A stretch of DNA of 62,583 nucleotides, taken from contig CADCTD010000078.1 of the NCBI GenBank assembly GCA_902805545.1, positions 1 to 62,583 on the forward strand, written 5' to 3'. This document shows positions 32,143-40,480 of this stretch, piece after piece (position 1 is the stretch's first letter; each line of letters opens with the position of its first letter). The notes beneath the pieces were generated by a model. It did not search any database. It was not told the DNA's origin and saw only the letters and a list, made by a program, of their open reading frames with translations. Source of the DNA: an uncultured Craurococcus sp. Lineage in GTDB: Bacteria; Pseudomonadota; Alphaproteobacteria; Acetobacterales; Acetobacteraceae. Both the position numbers and the translations under genes were made by a program.

Positions 32143-33855
32143 GTGACCCCCCCTGCGACCAAAGCGCCCCATGGCCTCGCCCGCAACGCCGCCAATTACG
32201 GCGACCGGGAATTCGCCTTCTACCTGCGCCGCAGCTTCGCCGCCTCCATGGGCTATTCGCGCAGCATGCTGGAGAAGCCGGTGGTCGGCATCGCCGACAC
32301 CGCCTCCGACTACAACAACTGCCACCGCAACGTCCCCGAGATGATCGAGGCGGTGAAGCGCGGCGTCCTGGCGGCGGGCTCCCTCCCCCTCGCCTTCCCG
32401 ACCGTCAGCCTCTGCGAGCCTTCGCTGACGCCGACCTCCATGCACTACCGCAACCTGATGGCGCTCGATACCGAGGCGATGCTCTCCGCCCAGCCGATGG
32501 ATGCCGCGGTGCTGATCGGCGGCTGCGACAAGACCGTCCCCGCCCAGCTCATGGCGGCCGCCAGCGCCGACATCCCCTGCGTGATGCTCGTCACGGGTCC
32601 GATGCTGGCGCAGCGCTTCGAGGGCGAGCGCCTCGCCGCCTGCACCGACTGCCGCCGCTACTGGGCCCGCTACCGCGCCGGCGACGTCTCGGCCGAGCGG
32701 ATCGGCGAGATCGAGGGCAAGCTCGCCACCAGCGCCGGCACCTGCGGCGTCATGGGCACCGCCTCCACCATGGCCTGCATCGCCGCGGCCCTCGGCTTCA
32801 TGCCCTTGATGGCGGCCTCGGCGCCCGCCGTCCATGCCGACCGGCTGCGCATGGCGGAGGAGGCGGGGGAGCTCGCCGTCCGCCTCATCACCCATCCGGT
32901 GAGGCCCTCGCAGCTCATCACGGAGAAGAGCGTCGAGAATGCGCTCCGCGTGCTGCTCTCGCTCGGCGGCTCGACCAATGCGCTGATTCACCTGACCGCG
33001 ATCGCCGGGCGCGCCGGGGTGAGGATCGACCTCAAGCGGCTCGACGCGCTCTCCGAGGAGACGCCGGTGCTGGTCGACCTGAAGCCGACCGGCGAGGGCT
33101 ACATGGAGGACTTCCACGCCGCCGGCGGCATGGTCGCCCTGCTGCGCGAGCTGCGCGACCTCCTCCACCTCGATTGCATCGACCTCACCGGCAGGACGCT
33201 CGGCGAGCAGATCGAGGCCGGCACGCCCTATGTCGACCGCACCTATATCCGCGCCCGCAGCCAGCCGGTGAGCCCGGTCGGCGGCCTCGTCTCGCTCTTC
33301 GGCAGCCTGGCGCCGGATGGCGCGATCCTGAAGCGGAGCGCCGCCACCCCTGCCCTCTTCGAGACCGAGGCGCGCTGCATCGTCTTCGACGGCCTCGCCG
33401 ACCTCGCCGACCGGATCGACGACGACGCGCTCGACGTGACGCCGCAGGACATCCTCATCCTGAAGAATGCCGGCCCGCTGACCCCGGCTGGGATGCCCGA
33501 GGCCGGCTACCTCCCCATCCCGAAGAAGCTCGCGCGGGCGGGCGTCAAGGACATGGTGCGGATGAGCGACTGCCGGATGTCGGGGACGGCCTTCGGCACG
33601 ATCGTGCTCCACATCACGCCCGAGGCTGCGGCGGGCGGGCCGCTGGCGCTGGTCGAGACGGGGGACCGGGTGCGCCTTTCGGTCGCCGAGCGCCGGCTCG
33701 ACCTGCTGGTCGGCGAGGAGGAGCTGGCGCGCCGCCGTGCCGCCTGGGCGCCGCCCGCGCGGCCGAAGCGCGGCTGGGACAAGCTCGTCCACGAGCAGGT
33801 GCTGCAGGCGACGGAGGGCGTGGACCTCGCCTTCCTCCGGCCCGAGGGGGTGTGA
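32143..33855 (+). CDS. IlvD/Edd-family dehydratase, sugar-acid type
   Basis: A 570-residue dehydratase. With the GTG start at 32143 the [2Fe-2S] cysteines fall at C60 (YNNCHRN), C128 (IGGCDKT) and C201 (SAGTCGVMGTA), the positions known in Caulobacter D-xylonate dehydratase. Other motifs are SLCEPSLTPTSMHYRN and the late DCRMSGTAFGTIVLH. It removes water from a polyhydroxy acid to give a 2-keto-3-deoxy acid; xylonate, arabonate or a related acid is likelier than the branched-chain intermediate, given the orphan Bug receptor in front and no ilv genes nearby. Confidence 0.9.
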   Translation: MTPPATKAPHGLARNAANYGDREFAFYLRRSFAASMGYSRSMLEKPVVGIADTASDYNNCHRNVPEMIEAVKRGVLAAGSLPLAFPTVSLCEPSLTPTSMHYRNLMALDTEAMLSAQPMDAAVLIGGCDKTVPAQLMAAASADIPCVMLVTGPMLAQRFEGERLAACTDCRRYWARYRAGDVSAERIGEIEGKLATSAGTCGVMGTASTMACIAAALGFMPLMAASAPAVHADRLRMAEEAGELAVRLITHPVRPSQLITEKSVENALRVLLSLGGSTNALIHLTAIAGRAGVRIDLKRLDALSEETPVLVDLKPTGEGYMEDFHAAGGMVALLRELRDLLHLDCIDLTGRTLGEQIEAGTPYVDRTYIRARSQPVSPVGGLVSLFGSLAPDGAILKRSAATPALFETEARCIVFDGLADLADRIDDDALDVTPQDILILKNAGPLTPAGMPEAGYLPIPKKLARAGVKDMVRMSDCRMSGTAFGTIVLHITPEAAAGGPLALVETGDRVRLSVAERRLDLLVGEEELARRRAAWAPPARPKRGWDKLVHEQVLQATEGVDLAFLRPEGV

Positions 33856-33926
33856 CACCCCCTTGCCAAGCCTGCCGCCCGCTCCGATAGCAGGTGGCAC
33901 CAACTTCCCCATCGAGGCACGCCCCC

Positions 33927-35114
33927 ATGCCGATCCTGAACCGCATCGCCGATTTCCACGCCGAGATGACGGCCTGGCGGCGCGACTTCCATGCCCATCC
34001 TGAAACCGCCTTCGAGGAGGTGCGGACCAGCGGCATCGTCGCGGCGAAGCTGCGCGAGTTCGGCTGCGACGAGGTCGTCACCGGCATCGCCAGGACCGGC
34101 GTGGTCGGCGTGATCCATGGCACGAAGGGGGGCCAGGGCGGGCCGGGGCGGGCCGTCGGCCTGCGTGCCGACATGGACGCGCTGCCGATCCAGGAGCAGA
34201 CCGGCCTCGCGCATGCCTCCACGATCCCGGGGAAGATGCACGCCTGCGGCCATGACGGCCACACGACCATGCTGCTCGGCGCCGCCCGCTACCTCGCCGA
34301 GACGCGCAACTTCGCCGGCACCGTCTACGTCATCTTCCAGCCGGCCGAGGAGGCCGGCGGCGGCGGCAACGTCATGGTGCAGGAGGGGCTGTTCGAGCGC
34401 TTCCCGATGGAGCGCGTCTTCGGCATGCACAACTGGCCGGGCGCGCCGGAGGGCAGCTTCTGGTGGCGCGAGGGGCCGATCATGGCGGCGACCGCGCAGA
34501 TCGAGGTCTCCATCACCGGCAAGGGCGCCCATGGCGCCATGCCGCACCAGGGCAACGACCCGGTGGTGGTCGCGGCGCAGATTGTCACCGCGCTGCAATC
34601 CATCGTCGCGCGCAATGTCGAGCCGGCGGAATCCGGCGTCATCACCATCGGCCACATCCAGGGCGGCGATACCTGGAACGTCATCCCCGAGCAGGTGACG
34701 CTGCGCGGCACCGCCCGCTGGTTCAAGCCGGAGGTGGGCGACCTGCTGGAGCGGCGCTTCCTCGACATCTCGACCGGCATCGCCACCGCCTTCGGGGCGA
34801 CGGCGAAAGCGGTCTTCGACCGCGGCTACCCGGCGACCGTCAACGAGCCGGAGAGCACGGCGCTGACCGTCGAGGCCGCACGCGCCATCGCCGGCGAGGC
34901 GAAGGTGCAGGAGATGCCGAAGCCCACCATGGGCGGCGAGGACTTCGCCTTCATGCTGAATGCCAAGGCCGGCAGCTACATCATGCTCGGCGCCGGGCGG
35001 GGACCTGCCGACCCGCAGGTCCACCACCCGAAATACGACTTCAATGATGCCGTCCTGCCGGTCGGCGCCAGCTACTGGGCGCGGCTGGCCGAGCAGCTGC
35101 TCGCCAAGGGCTAA
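33927..35114 (+). CDS. M20 family amidohydrolase (hippurate hydrolase-like)
   Basis: A 395-residue dinuclear metallopeptidase-fold amidohydrolase. Metal ligands are visible in ADMDALPI, HACGHDGHTTMLLG, QPAEEAGGGGNVM and the late MGGEDFAFML. RRDFHAHPETAFEE is the typical N-terminus of the HipO/IAA-amino-acid hydrolase group, which cleaves N-acyl amino acids. The start ATG 33927 is chosen over an in-frame GTG at 33894 by fit to the family N-terminus. It follows the dehydratase by 71 bp and converges on the GST gene with a four-base overlap. Confidence 0.9.
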   Translation: MPILNRIADFHAEMTAWRRDFHAHPETAFEEVRTSGIVAAKLREFGCDEVVTGIARTGVVGVIHGTKGGQGGPGRAVGLRADMDALPIQEQTGLAHASTIPGKMHACGHDGHTTMLLGAARYLAETRNFAGTVYVIFQPAEEAGGGGNVMVQEGLFERFPMERVFGMHNWPGAPEGSFWWREGPIMAATAQIEVSITGKGAHGAMPHQGNDPVVVAAQIVTALQSIVARNVEPAESGVITIGHIQGGDTWNVIPEQVTLRGTARWFKPEVGDLLERRFLDISTGIATAFGATAKAVFDRGYPATVNEPESTALTVEAARAIAGEAKVQEMPKPTMGGEDFAFMLNAKAGSYIMLGAGRGPADPQVHHPKYDFNDAVLPVGASYWARLAEQLLAKG

Positions 35115-35722
35115 GCCTTCGCCGAGGGCCGCGCCGCCATCATCGCATGATGCGCGGTGACGGCCTTGAGCGCCGGGTTGAGCGGCTGGCCCACCCCGGC
35201 GCCGAAATCGAGGAAGGCGAAGAGCATGATGTCGGCGAGGCTCAGCCGGTCGCCGCAGATGAAGGTCCGGCCGGCGATCAGCCCGTCGAGCCAGGCCAGC
35301 CGCTCCTGCGCCGTCGCCTTCAGGTCATCGGAAGCCTGGGGGATGCAGTGGATGCGGCTCTGGAAGAGCTTCAGCCCCTCCGCGAAGCGGAAGCCATTGG
35401 CCATCGGCTCGATGATGTTGAGGTCGATCCGCCGGGTCCACATCCGCGTCTCCGCCCGCTCCCGCGGGTTGGCGCCAATGAGCGAAGGGCCGGGGCTGAC
35501 CTCGTCGAGGTACTCGCAGATCGCGGTGATCTCGGCAATCACCCTGCCGTCATCGAGCTCAAGGCAGGGCGTCTGCCCGGCGGGGTTCTTCGCCACATAG
35601 GGCGGCTGGCGGTTCTCGCCACCTCGCAGATCGATGGTGACTTTCGGCAGTTCGATGCCGCGCTCTGCCATGAAGATCCGCACGACACGCGGATTTGGGC
35701 CGACGGAATCATAAAATTTCAT
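35111..35722 (-). CDS. Glutathione S-transferase family protein
   Basis: A 203-residue cytosolic GST. The thioredoxin-like N-domain contains KNPAGQTPCLELDDGRVIAE with the cis-proline and the glutathione-binding ES-like turn (AEITAICEYLDE). The C-domain has CGDRLSLADIMLFAFLDF, the N-capping box. It starts with ATG 35722 after GGAGGAGAAG. Substrate unknown. The upstream region holds only the EAL remnant. Confidence 0.9.
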   Translation of the reverse strand: MKFYDSVGPNPRVVRIFMAERGIELPKVTIDLRGGENRQPPYVAKNPAGQTPCLELDDGRVIAEITAICEYLDEVSPGPSLIGANPRERAETRMWTRRIDLNIIEPMANGFRFAEGLKLFQSRIHCIPQASDDLKATAQERLAWLDGLIAGRTFICGDRLSLADIMLFAFLDFGAGVGQPLNPALKAVTAHHAMMAARPSAKA

Positions 35723-35839
35723 ACCGCTTCTCCTCCCGAATGACGGAGCCCTGGCATCCAGGCCGGAGTTCGACAATCACCACGCATTCACGCTGCAGCC
35801 CTAGGGCTGAGGAAAATGCAGGCAAGCCACGCTCCCGAT

Positions 35840-36161
35840 GCGGAATCCGCCGCCTCGATGATAGCCCCGCGCTCGGCCTGCTGCGCCAGCTGCCGGAGAT
35901 GGGCGTGCGGGTGGCGCTCGATGATGCCGGCACCGGCTAATCCTCGCCCGGCTACCTGCGCAGCTTCCTGCACGACAGGCTGACGATCGGCCGCAGCGTC
36001 GTCCATGACCTCGGCCAGTCGGGGACGGCGGCGCCGATCCTCCGCGCCGTCGCCAGCATGGCCGACACGCCGGGGCTGGCGACCATCCATGCCCGGCGAA
36101 GGCGGTGATCGCCGCGCTGACCAGGCCGGTGCCGCTTCGCGCCCTGCCGGAGGCGGGTTAG
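35840..36161 (+). pseudogene. EAL-domain remnant
   Basis: A piece of a c-di-GMP phosphodiesterase: LGLLRQLPEMGVRVALDDAGTG is the loop-6 region, with DDAGTG for DDFGTG. TAA at 35938-35940 follows immediately where YSS is expected. The frame resumes as GYLRSFLHDRLTIGRSVVHDLGQ and ends ALTRPVPLRALPEAG with a TAG at 36159. The AEGVET segment and everything before loop 6 are gone. It occupies most of the 470-base gap between GST and NIPSNAP. The source gene is not the EAL protein at 18499, whose loop 6 is different. Confidence 0.75.
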
Positions 36162-36192
36162 GCTCGCCTTTCCGCAAGGGAGGACCAAGGCG

Positions 36193-36519
36193 ATGATCCA
36201 TGAGCTCCGCATCTATCATTGCGTGCCGGGCCGGCTGCCGGCGCTGCTGAAGCGCTTCGAGACCATCACCCTGAAGCTCTGGGAGAAGCACGGCATCCGC
36301 CAGGCCGGGTTCTGGACGGTGCTGGTCGGCTCCTCCAACCAGGACCTCTACTACCTGCTGGAATGGGAGAGCCTCGCCGAGCGCGAGCAGAAGTGGAACA
36401 CCTTCGCCGCCGACCCGGAATGGCTGGCGGCCCGGGCGAAGACCGAGGAGGACGGGCAGATCGTCGCCGCGGTCGAGAACCTGCTGCTGGCGCCGACCGC
36501 CTTCTCGGCGGTGAAGTAG
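36193..36519 (+). CDS. NIPSNAP family protein
   Basis: A 108-residue dimeric alpha/beta-barrel (ferredoxin-like) protein of the NIPSNAP family. It shows the typical beginning IHELRIYHCVPGRLPALLKRF and the central LYYLLEWESLAEREQKWNTF. The role in bacteria is not established; members often sit with catabolic operons. AGGGAGGACC precedes the ATG. It abuts the agmatinase-like gene with one base between stop and start, so the two are cotranscribed. Confidence 0.88.
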   Translation: MIHELRIYHCVPGRLPALLKRFETITLKLWEKHGIRQAGFWTVLVGSSNQDLYYLLEWESLAEREQKWNTFAADPEWLAARAKTEEDGQIVAAVENLLLAPTAFSAVK

Positions 36520-36520
36520 C

Positions 36521-37426
36521 ATGGCCGGCCCGCCGACCTTCGCCACGCCGCCGGGCTTCCTCGGCATCGAGCGGCGGGATCCGGGGGCCGGGTACGTGGT
36601 AGCGGGGGTGCCGATGGATATCGGCACCACCAACCGCGCCGGCACGCGGGACGGGCCGGCGGCGATCCGGCGGGCCAGCCGCATGCTGGTGGATGGCGTG
36701 CATCCCATGCACTGGGTCGATCCCCGCGCGCTCGACATCGCCGATATCGGGGAGTTCTCCATCGCTCTCGGCGACATCCCCGGCAGCCTGGCGCTGATCG
36801 AGCGGCAGGCGGCGGCCTGCCGGCACCTGGTGGCGCTCGGCGGCGAGCACGGCATCACCCTGCCGCTGCTCCGGGCGCTGGCGCGACGGCTCGGCGGGCC
36901 GCTCGGGCTGCTGCATTGCGATGCCCATGTCGATACCTGGGCGGATAATTTCGGCCAGGCCTATGCCCATGGCTCGCCCTTCTACCACGCGATCCGGGAG
37001 GGGCTGGTCGATCCGCGGCGGATGATCCAGGTGGGAATCCGCTCCCCGGTCGACCGCGCGACCTGGGACTGGACGGTGGGCGAGGGTGTCACCATCGTCA
37101 CCGGGCAGGAGGTGCAGGAGCTCGGGCCGGCGGCGCTGGCGGAGCGGGTGCGGGCGGTGCTCGGCGCCAGCCCGGCCTATCTCTCCTTCGACATCGACTG
37201 CCTCGACCCGGCCTTCGCACCGGGGACGGGCACGCCGGAGATCGGCGGCCTCGCCTCCTGGCAGGCGCAGGGGCTGATCCGGCGGCTGCGCGGCCTCGAC
37301 TTCCGCGGGATGGATGTGGTGGAGGTGGCGCCGGCCCACGACGTGTCGGAGATCACGGCGCTGGCGGCGGCAACACTGGCCTGGGAATACCTCGCACTGC
37401 AGGCGCTTGACCGGCAAGATTCCTGA
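36521..37426 (+). CDS. Agmatinase/ureohydrolase family protein
   Basis: A 301-residue binuclear manganese ureohydrolase. The metal ligands are in GGEHGIT (usual form GGDHS), HCDAHVDTWAD and SFDIDCLDPAFAPGTGTPE. Ureohydrolases cleave a guanidino compound to urea and an amine; with ornithine decarboxylase and homospermidine synthase following, agmatine to putrescine is the natural reading. Guanidinobutyrate or a related compound cannot be excluded. No arginine decarboxylase is in the window. Confidence 0.87.
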   Translation: MAGPPTFATPPGFLGIERRDPGAGYVVAGVPMDIGTTNRAGTRDGPAAIRRASRMLVDGVHPMHWVDPRALDIADIGEFSIALGDIPGSLALIERQAAACRHLVALGGEHGITLPLLRALARRLGGPLGLLHCDAHVDTWADNFGQAYAHGSPFYHAIREGLVDPRRMIQVGIRSPVDRATWDWTVGEGVTIVTGQEVQELGPAALAERVRAVLGASPAYLSFDIDCLDPAFAPGTGTPEIGGLASWQAQGLIRRLRGLDFRGMDVVEVAPAHDVSEITALAAATLAWEYLALQALDRQDS

Positions 37427-37570
37427 AAGTTTTTGCCGACCCGCCCGGCCATGCCGGTGGAACGGGCGAGACCCGGAAAAAAGGCATAGCAATTCGCGCG
37501 GGGAGCCACTATTTCTCCTGCCGCGGTTGCTCGAGGGTGGCCGCTGGCGCTATCGCACGTGCCGCGAGCC

Positions 37571-37715
37571 CCTGCCGCCTGATGGCGGGGCACAGCAACG
37601 ACGGGACGCGTCCTTTTCGTCCATGCCGGTCCCGCAAGGGGCCGGGGCCGTGAGGGATCTGCCTATGTTGCTCAAACGGATCGCCGCGATGCGAAGTTCG
37701 CTGCGCATCGCCTGA
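37571..37715 (+). ncRNA. Structured leader of ornithine decarboxylase mRNA, candidate speF-type element
   Basis: Three hairpins stack up before the decarboxylase start. CCGCC-TGAT-GGCGG is at 37575-37588. CCGGTCCC-GCAA-GGGGCCGG is at 37626-37645: eight pairs including one U-G, closed by a GCAA (GNRA) tetraloop. CGATGCG with CGCATCG is at 37687-37710. The last one lies inside a short leader ORF. A speF leader motif is known upstream of ornithine decarboxylase genes in Alphaproteobacteria; I have not aligned this region to it. The whole 336-base gap from 37427 to 37762 has no other gene; its first 140 bases show only a run of A residues near 37480. Confidence 0.5.
37665..37715 (+). CDS. Leader peptide candidate (16 aa) upstream of ornithine decarboxylase
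   Basis: MLLKRIAAMRSSLRIA is preceded by GAGGG eight bases before the ATG and ends 47 bases before the decarboxylase start. It is basic (one Lys, three Arg). Its second half encodes a 7-bp hairpin, so ribosome position would decide whether that hairpin forms. This is the geometry of a translational attenuator or arrest peptide, as known for gammaproteobacterial speFL, though the peptide itself is different. Confidence 0.45.
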   Translation: MLLKRIAAMRSSLRIA

Positions 37716-37762
37716 AGCCGGGCCAAGCCCCCGTCTCCTCTCGCTTTCCAGGATCGCGCACA

Positions 37763-39007
37763 ATGTCCCTGCTCCGCACCCGTGCGGCGGTCGCGCCGCT
37801 GCGCCGCCGCTTCGACGACAGCCTCACCGCCCTGCCCTCGGTCGATGCCCTCGTTGCCGTCGAGCGGCCGGAGGAGCCGATGCACTGCCTGCGCCCGGCG
37901 GCGATCGCCGAGGCTGCGGCGGGCTTCGTCGCCGGCTTCCCGGGCGAAGTGCTCTATGCCGTGAAGTGCAACCCGGAGCCCGCCGTCCTGCGCGCGGTCT
38001 GGGAGGGCGGCGTGCGCCATTTCGACTGCGCCTCGGCCAATGAGGTGGCGCTCGTGCGGGCGATGTTCCCCGAGGCCGGCATCCACTTCATGCACCCCAT
38101 CAAGGCGCGCGGGGCGATCCGCGCCGCCTGGGGCGAGCATGGGGTGCGCGACTTCGTCCTCGACAGCGCGGCGGAGCTTCGCAAGATCCTCGCCGAGATC
38201 GGCGCCGAAGGGCAGGATTGTGCGGCGGAGGGGCTCGGCCTCTTCATCCGCCTCGCCATGCCGAAAGGCACGGCGATGCTCGACCTCTCCGGCAAGTTCG
38301 GCGCGGAGGCGGCGGAGGCGGCGGCGCTGCTGCGCGCGGCGCGGCCGCATGCCGCCCGGCTCGGCCTCTGCTTCCATGTCGGATCGCAGATGATGGACCC
38401 GCTCGCCTGGCGGCAGGCCATGGCGCTGGCGGGCGAGGTCATCCGCGAGGCCGGCGTGCGGGTCGAGGTGATCGATGTCGGCGGCGGCTTCCCGGTCGCC
38501 TATCCGGGCATCGAGCCGCCCCCGCTCGGCGCCTTCTTCGCCGAGATCGAGGCGAGCTTCGAGGCGCTGGCGCTCCCGGGCGTCACCCTCTGGGCGGAGC
38601 CCGGCCGCGCGCTGGTCGCCGGCGGCGGCTCGGTCGTCGTGCAGGTGCAGGGGCGGCGCGGCCGGGACCTCTACCTGAATGACGGCGTCTATGGCGCGCT
38701 CTCCGATGCCGGCGTGCCGGGCTTCACCTTCCCGGTGCGGCTGATCCGGCCGGAGGGCCCGGCGCCGGCGGCGCAGGAGGCGGATTTCGTCTTCTTCGGC
38801 CCGACCTGCGACAGCGCGGACCGGATGAAGGGCCCCTTCCCGCTGCCCGAGGACGTGCAGGAGGGCGACTGGATCGAGATCGGCCAGCTCGGCGCCTACG
38901 GGGCCTGCCTGCGCACCGCCTTCAACGGCTTCGACCGGGCCCGCCTGGTCGAGGTCCGCGACCGGCCGATGCTCGAGGCCGACGCGGAAGTTTCACTGGC
39001 CGCCTGA
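37763..39007 (+). CDS. odc: Ornithine decarboxylase (fold type III)
   Basis: A 414-residue PLP enzyme of the eukaryote-like/alanine racemase fold that decarboxylates ornithine to putrescine. The Schiff-base lysine is K68 (YAVKCNPEP). HVGSQM and VIDVGGGFPV bind the PLP phosphate, and FFGPTCDSADRM carries the active-site cysteine donated to the partner subunit. The 414-residue length fits the short alphaproteobacterial type; lysine could be a second substrate, as in some members. It is preceded by a structured leader and followed by homospermidine synthase, the enzyme that uses its product. Confidence 0.92.
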   Translation: MSLLRTRAAVAPLRRRFDDSLTALPSVDALVAVERPEEPMHCLRPAAIAEAAAGFVAGFPGEVLYAVKCNPEPAVLRAVWEGGVRHFDCASANEVALVRAMFPEAGIHFMHPIKARGAIRAAWGEHGVRDFVLDSAAELRKILAEIGAEGQDCAAEGLGLFIRLAMPKGTAMLDLSGKFGAEAAEAAALLRAARPHAARLGLCFHVGSQMMDPLAWRQAMALAGEVIREAGVRVEVIDVGGGFPVAYPGIEPPPLGAFFAEIEASFEALALPGVTLWAEPGRALVAGGGSVVVQVQGRRGRDLYLNDGVYGALSDAGVPGFTFPVRLIRPEGPAPAAQEADFVFFGPTCDSADRMKGPFPLPEDVQEGDWIEIGQLGAYGACLRTAFNGFDRARLVEVRDRPMLEADAEVSLAA

Positions 39008-39061
39008 GGCCGCCCCGCGCGTTCTGCTGACCAGGACCGCCCCAACCGGAAGGAGCCACCG

Positions 39062-40480
39062 ATGATCCATGCCCGCTTCACCGGCCGCCTCGTCATGCTC
39101 GGCTTCGGCAGCATCGGCCAGGGCGTCCTGCCGCTGATCCTCCGCCATATCGACATCCCGCGCGAGGCCATCACCATCGTCACCGCCGAGGAGCGGGGGC
39201 GCGAGGTCGCGGCCGAATACGGCATCCGCTTCGTCCTCGAGGCGGCGACGCGGGATAACTGCCGGGACCTGCTGACGCCACTGCTGCGGCGCGGCGACTT
39301 CCTGCTCAACCTCTCGGTCGATGTCTCCTCGGTGGCGCTGATGCGGCTCTGCCAGGAGCTCGACGTGCTCTATCTCGACACCGTCGTGGAGCCCTGGGCC
39401 GGCGGCTACACGGACCCGCCGCTGACGCCCTCGCAGCGCTCCAACTACGCGATGCGCGAGGAGGCGGTCGCGCTGCGCGCCATGGCGCAGGGCGGGCCGA
39501 CCTCGGTGACGGCGCATGGGGCCAATCCGGGCCTCGTCAGCCACTTCGTCAAGCAGGCGCTGCTCGACATCGCTCGCGACACCGGCGCACCGATCGCCAC
39601 CCCGCCGCCGGCCGCCGACCGGGCCGCCTGGGCCCGCATCGCGCATGACCTCGGCATCAAGGTGATCCACATCGCCGAGCGGGACACGCAGGTCGCCGAC
39701 CGTCCGAAGAGGCCGGGCGAGTTCGTTAACACCTGGTCGGTCGACGGCTTCGTCGGAGAGGGCTGCCAGCCGGCCGAGCTCGGCTGGGGCTCGCATGAGA
39801 AGGCCCTGCCGGCGGACGGCCACCGCCACGGCTTCGGCTGCGACGCGGCGATCTACCTGATGCGGCCGGGCGCCTCCACCCGCGTCCGCACCTGGACGCC
39901 GCTCGAGGGGCCCTTCCACGGCTTCCTCATCACCCACAACGAGAGCATCTCGCTCGCCGACTACTACACGCTACGCGATGCGGATGGCGGCGTGGTCTAC
40001 CGCCCGACCTCGCACTACGCCTACCATCCCTGCGACGACGCGGTGCTCTCGGTGCATGAGCTGGCCGGCAAGAACTGGGAGATGCAGCCGGAGAAGCGGC
40101 TGATGACGGACGAGATCGTCCGCGGCATGGACGAGCTTGGCGTGCTGCTGATGGGCCATGCGAAGGGCGCCTACTGGTACGGCTCGCGCCTCACCATCGA
40201 GGAGGCGCGCGAGCTCGTTCCGCACAACAACGCCACCTCGCTGCAGGTGACGGTGGCGGTGCTCGCGGGCGTCATCTGGGCGATGGAGAATCCGCGCCGC
40301 GGCGTCGTCGAGGCGGACGAGATCGACCATCAGCGGGTGCTGGAGATCTGCCGGCCCTATCTCGGCGAGGTCGTCGGCGCCTATTCCGACTGGACGCCGC
40401 TGCAGGACCGCGCGCGCCTCTTCCCGGAAGCGGTGGACCGCGAGGACCCCTGGCAGTTCAGCAACTTCCGCGTCGGCTGA
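39062..40480 (+). CDS. hss: Homospermidine synthase
   Basis: A 472-residue NAD-dependent enzyme that joins two putrescines (or spermidine and putrescine) to sym-homospermidine with loss of ammonia. The Rossmann loop is MLGFGSIGQGVLP (12-24). TVVEPWAGGYTD, AHGANPGLVSHFVKQAL and EFVNTWSVDGFVGEG are characteristic blocks of the bacterial family. Length is normal. AAGGAGCCACCG precedes the ATG. With the decarboxylase in front, this is the homospermidine branch common in Alphaproteobacteria. Its stop directly abuts the stop of the convergent glycosyltransferase. Confidence 0.96.
   Translation: MIHARFTGRLVMLGFGSIGQGVLPLILRHIDIPREAITIVTAEERGREVAAEYGIRFVLEAATRDNCRDLLTPLLRRGDFLLNLSVDVSSVALMRLCQELDVLYLDTVVEPWAGGYTDPPLTPSQRSNYAMREEAVALRAMAQGGPTSVTAHGANPGLVSHFVKQALLDIARDTGAPIATPPPAADRAAWARIAHDLGIKVIHIAERDTQVADRPKRPGEFVNTWSVDGFVGEGCQPAELGWGSHEKALPADGHRHGFGCDAAIYLMRPGASTRVRTWTPLEGPFHGFLITHNESISLADYYTLRDADGGVVYRPTSHYAYHPCDDAVLSVHELAGKNWEMQPEKRLMTDEIVRGMDELGVLLMGHAKGAYWYGSRLTIEEARELVPHNNATSLQVTVAVLAGVIWAMENPRRGVVEADEIDHQRVLEICRPYLGEVVGAYSDWTPLQDRARLFPEAVDREDPWQFSNFRVG

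Noticed and set aside
32125-33912. 595-codon minus-strand frame opposite the sugar-acid dehydratase
   Set aside because: Shadow frame; the plus strand has all cluster cysteines and family motifs.
39062-40480. Reading the homospermidine synthase as a saccharopine dehydrogenase
   Set aside because: Both share a Rossmann start, but the TVVEPWAGGYTD and EFVNTWSVDGFVGEG blocks and the decarboxylase neighbour fit homospermidine synthase.
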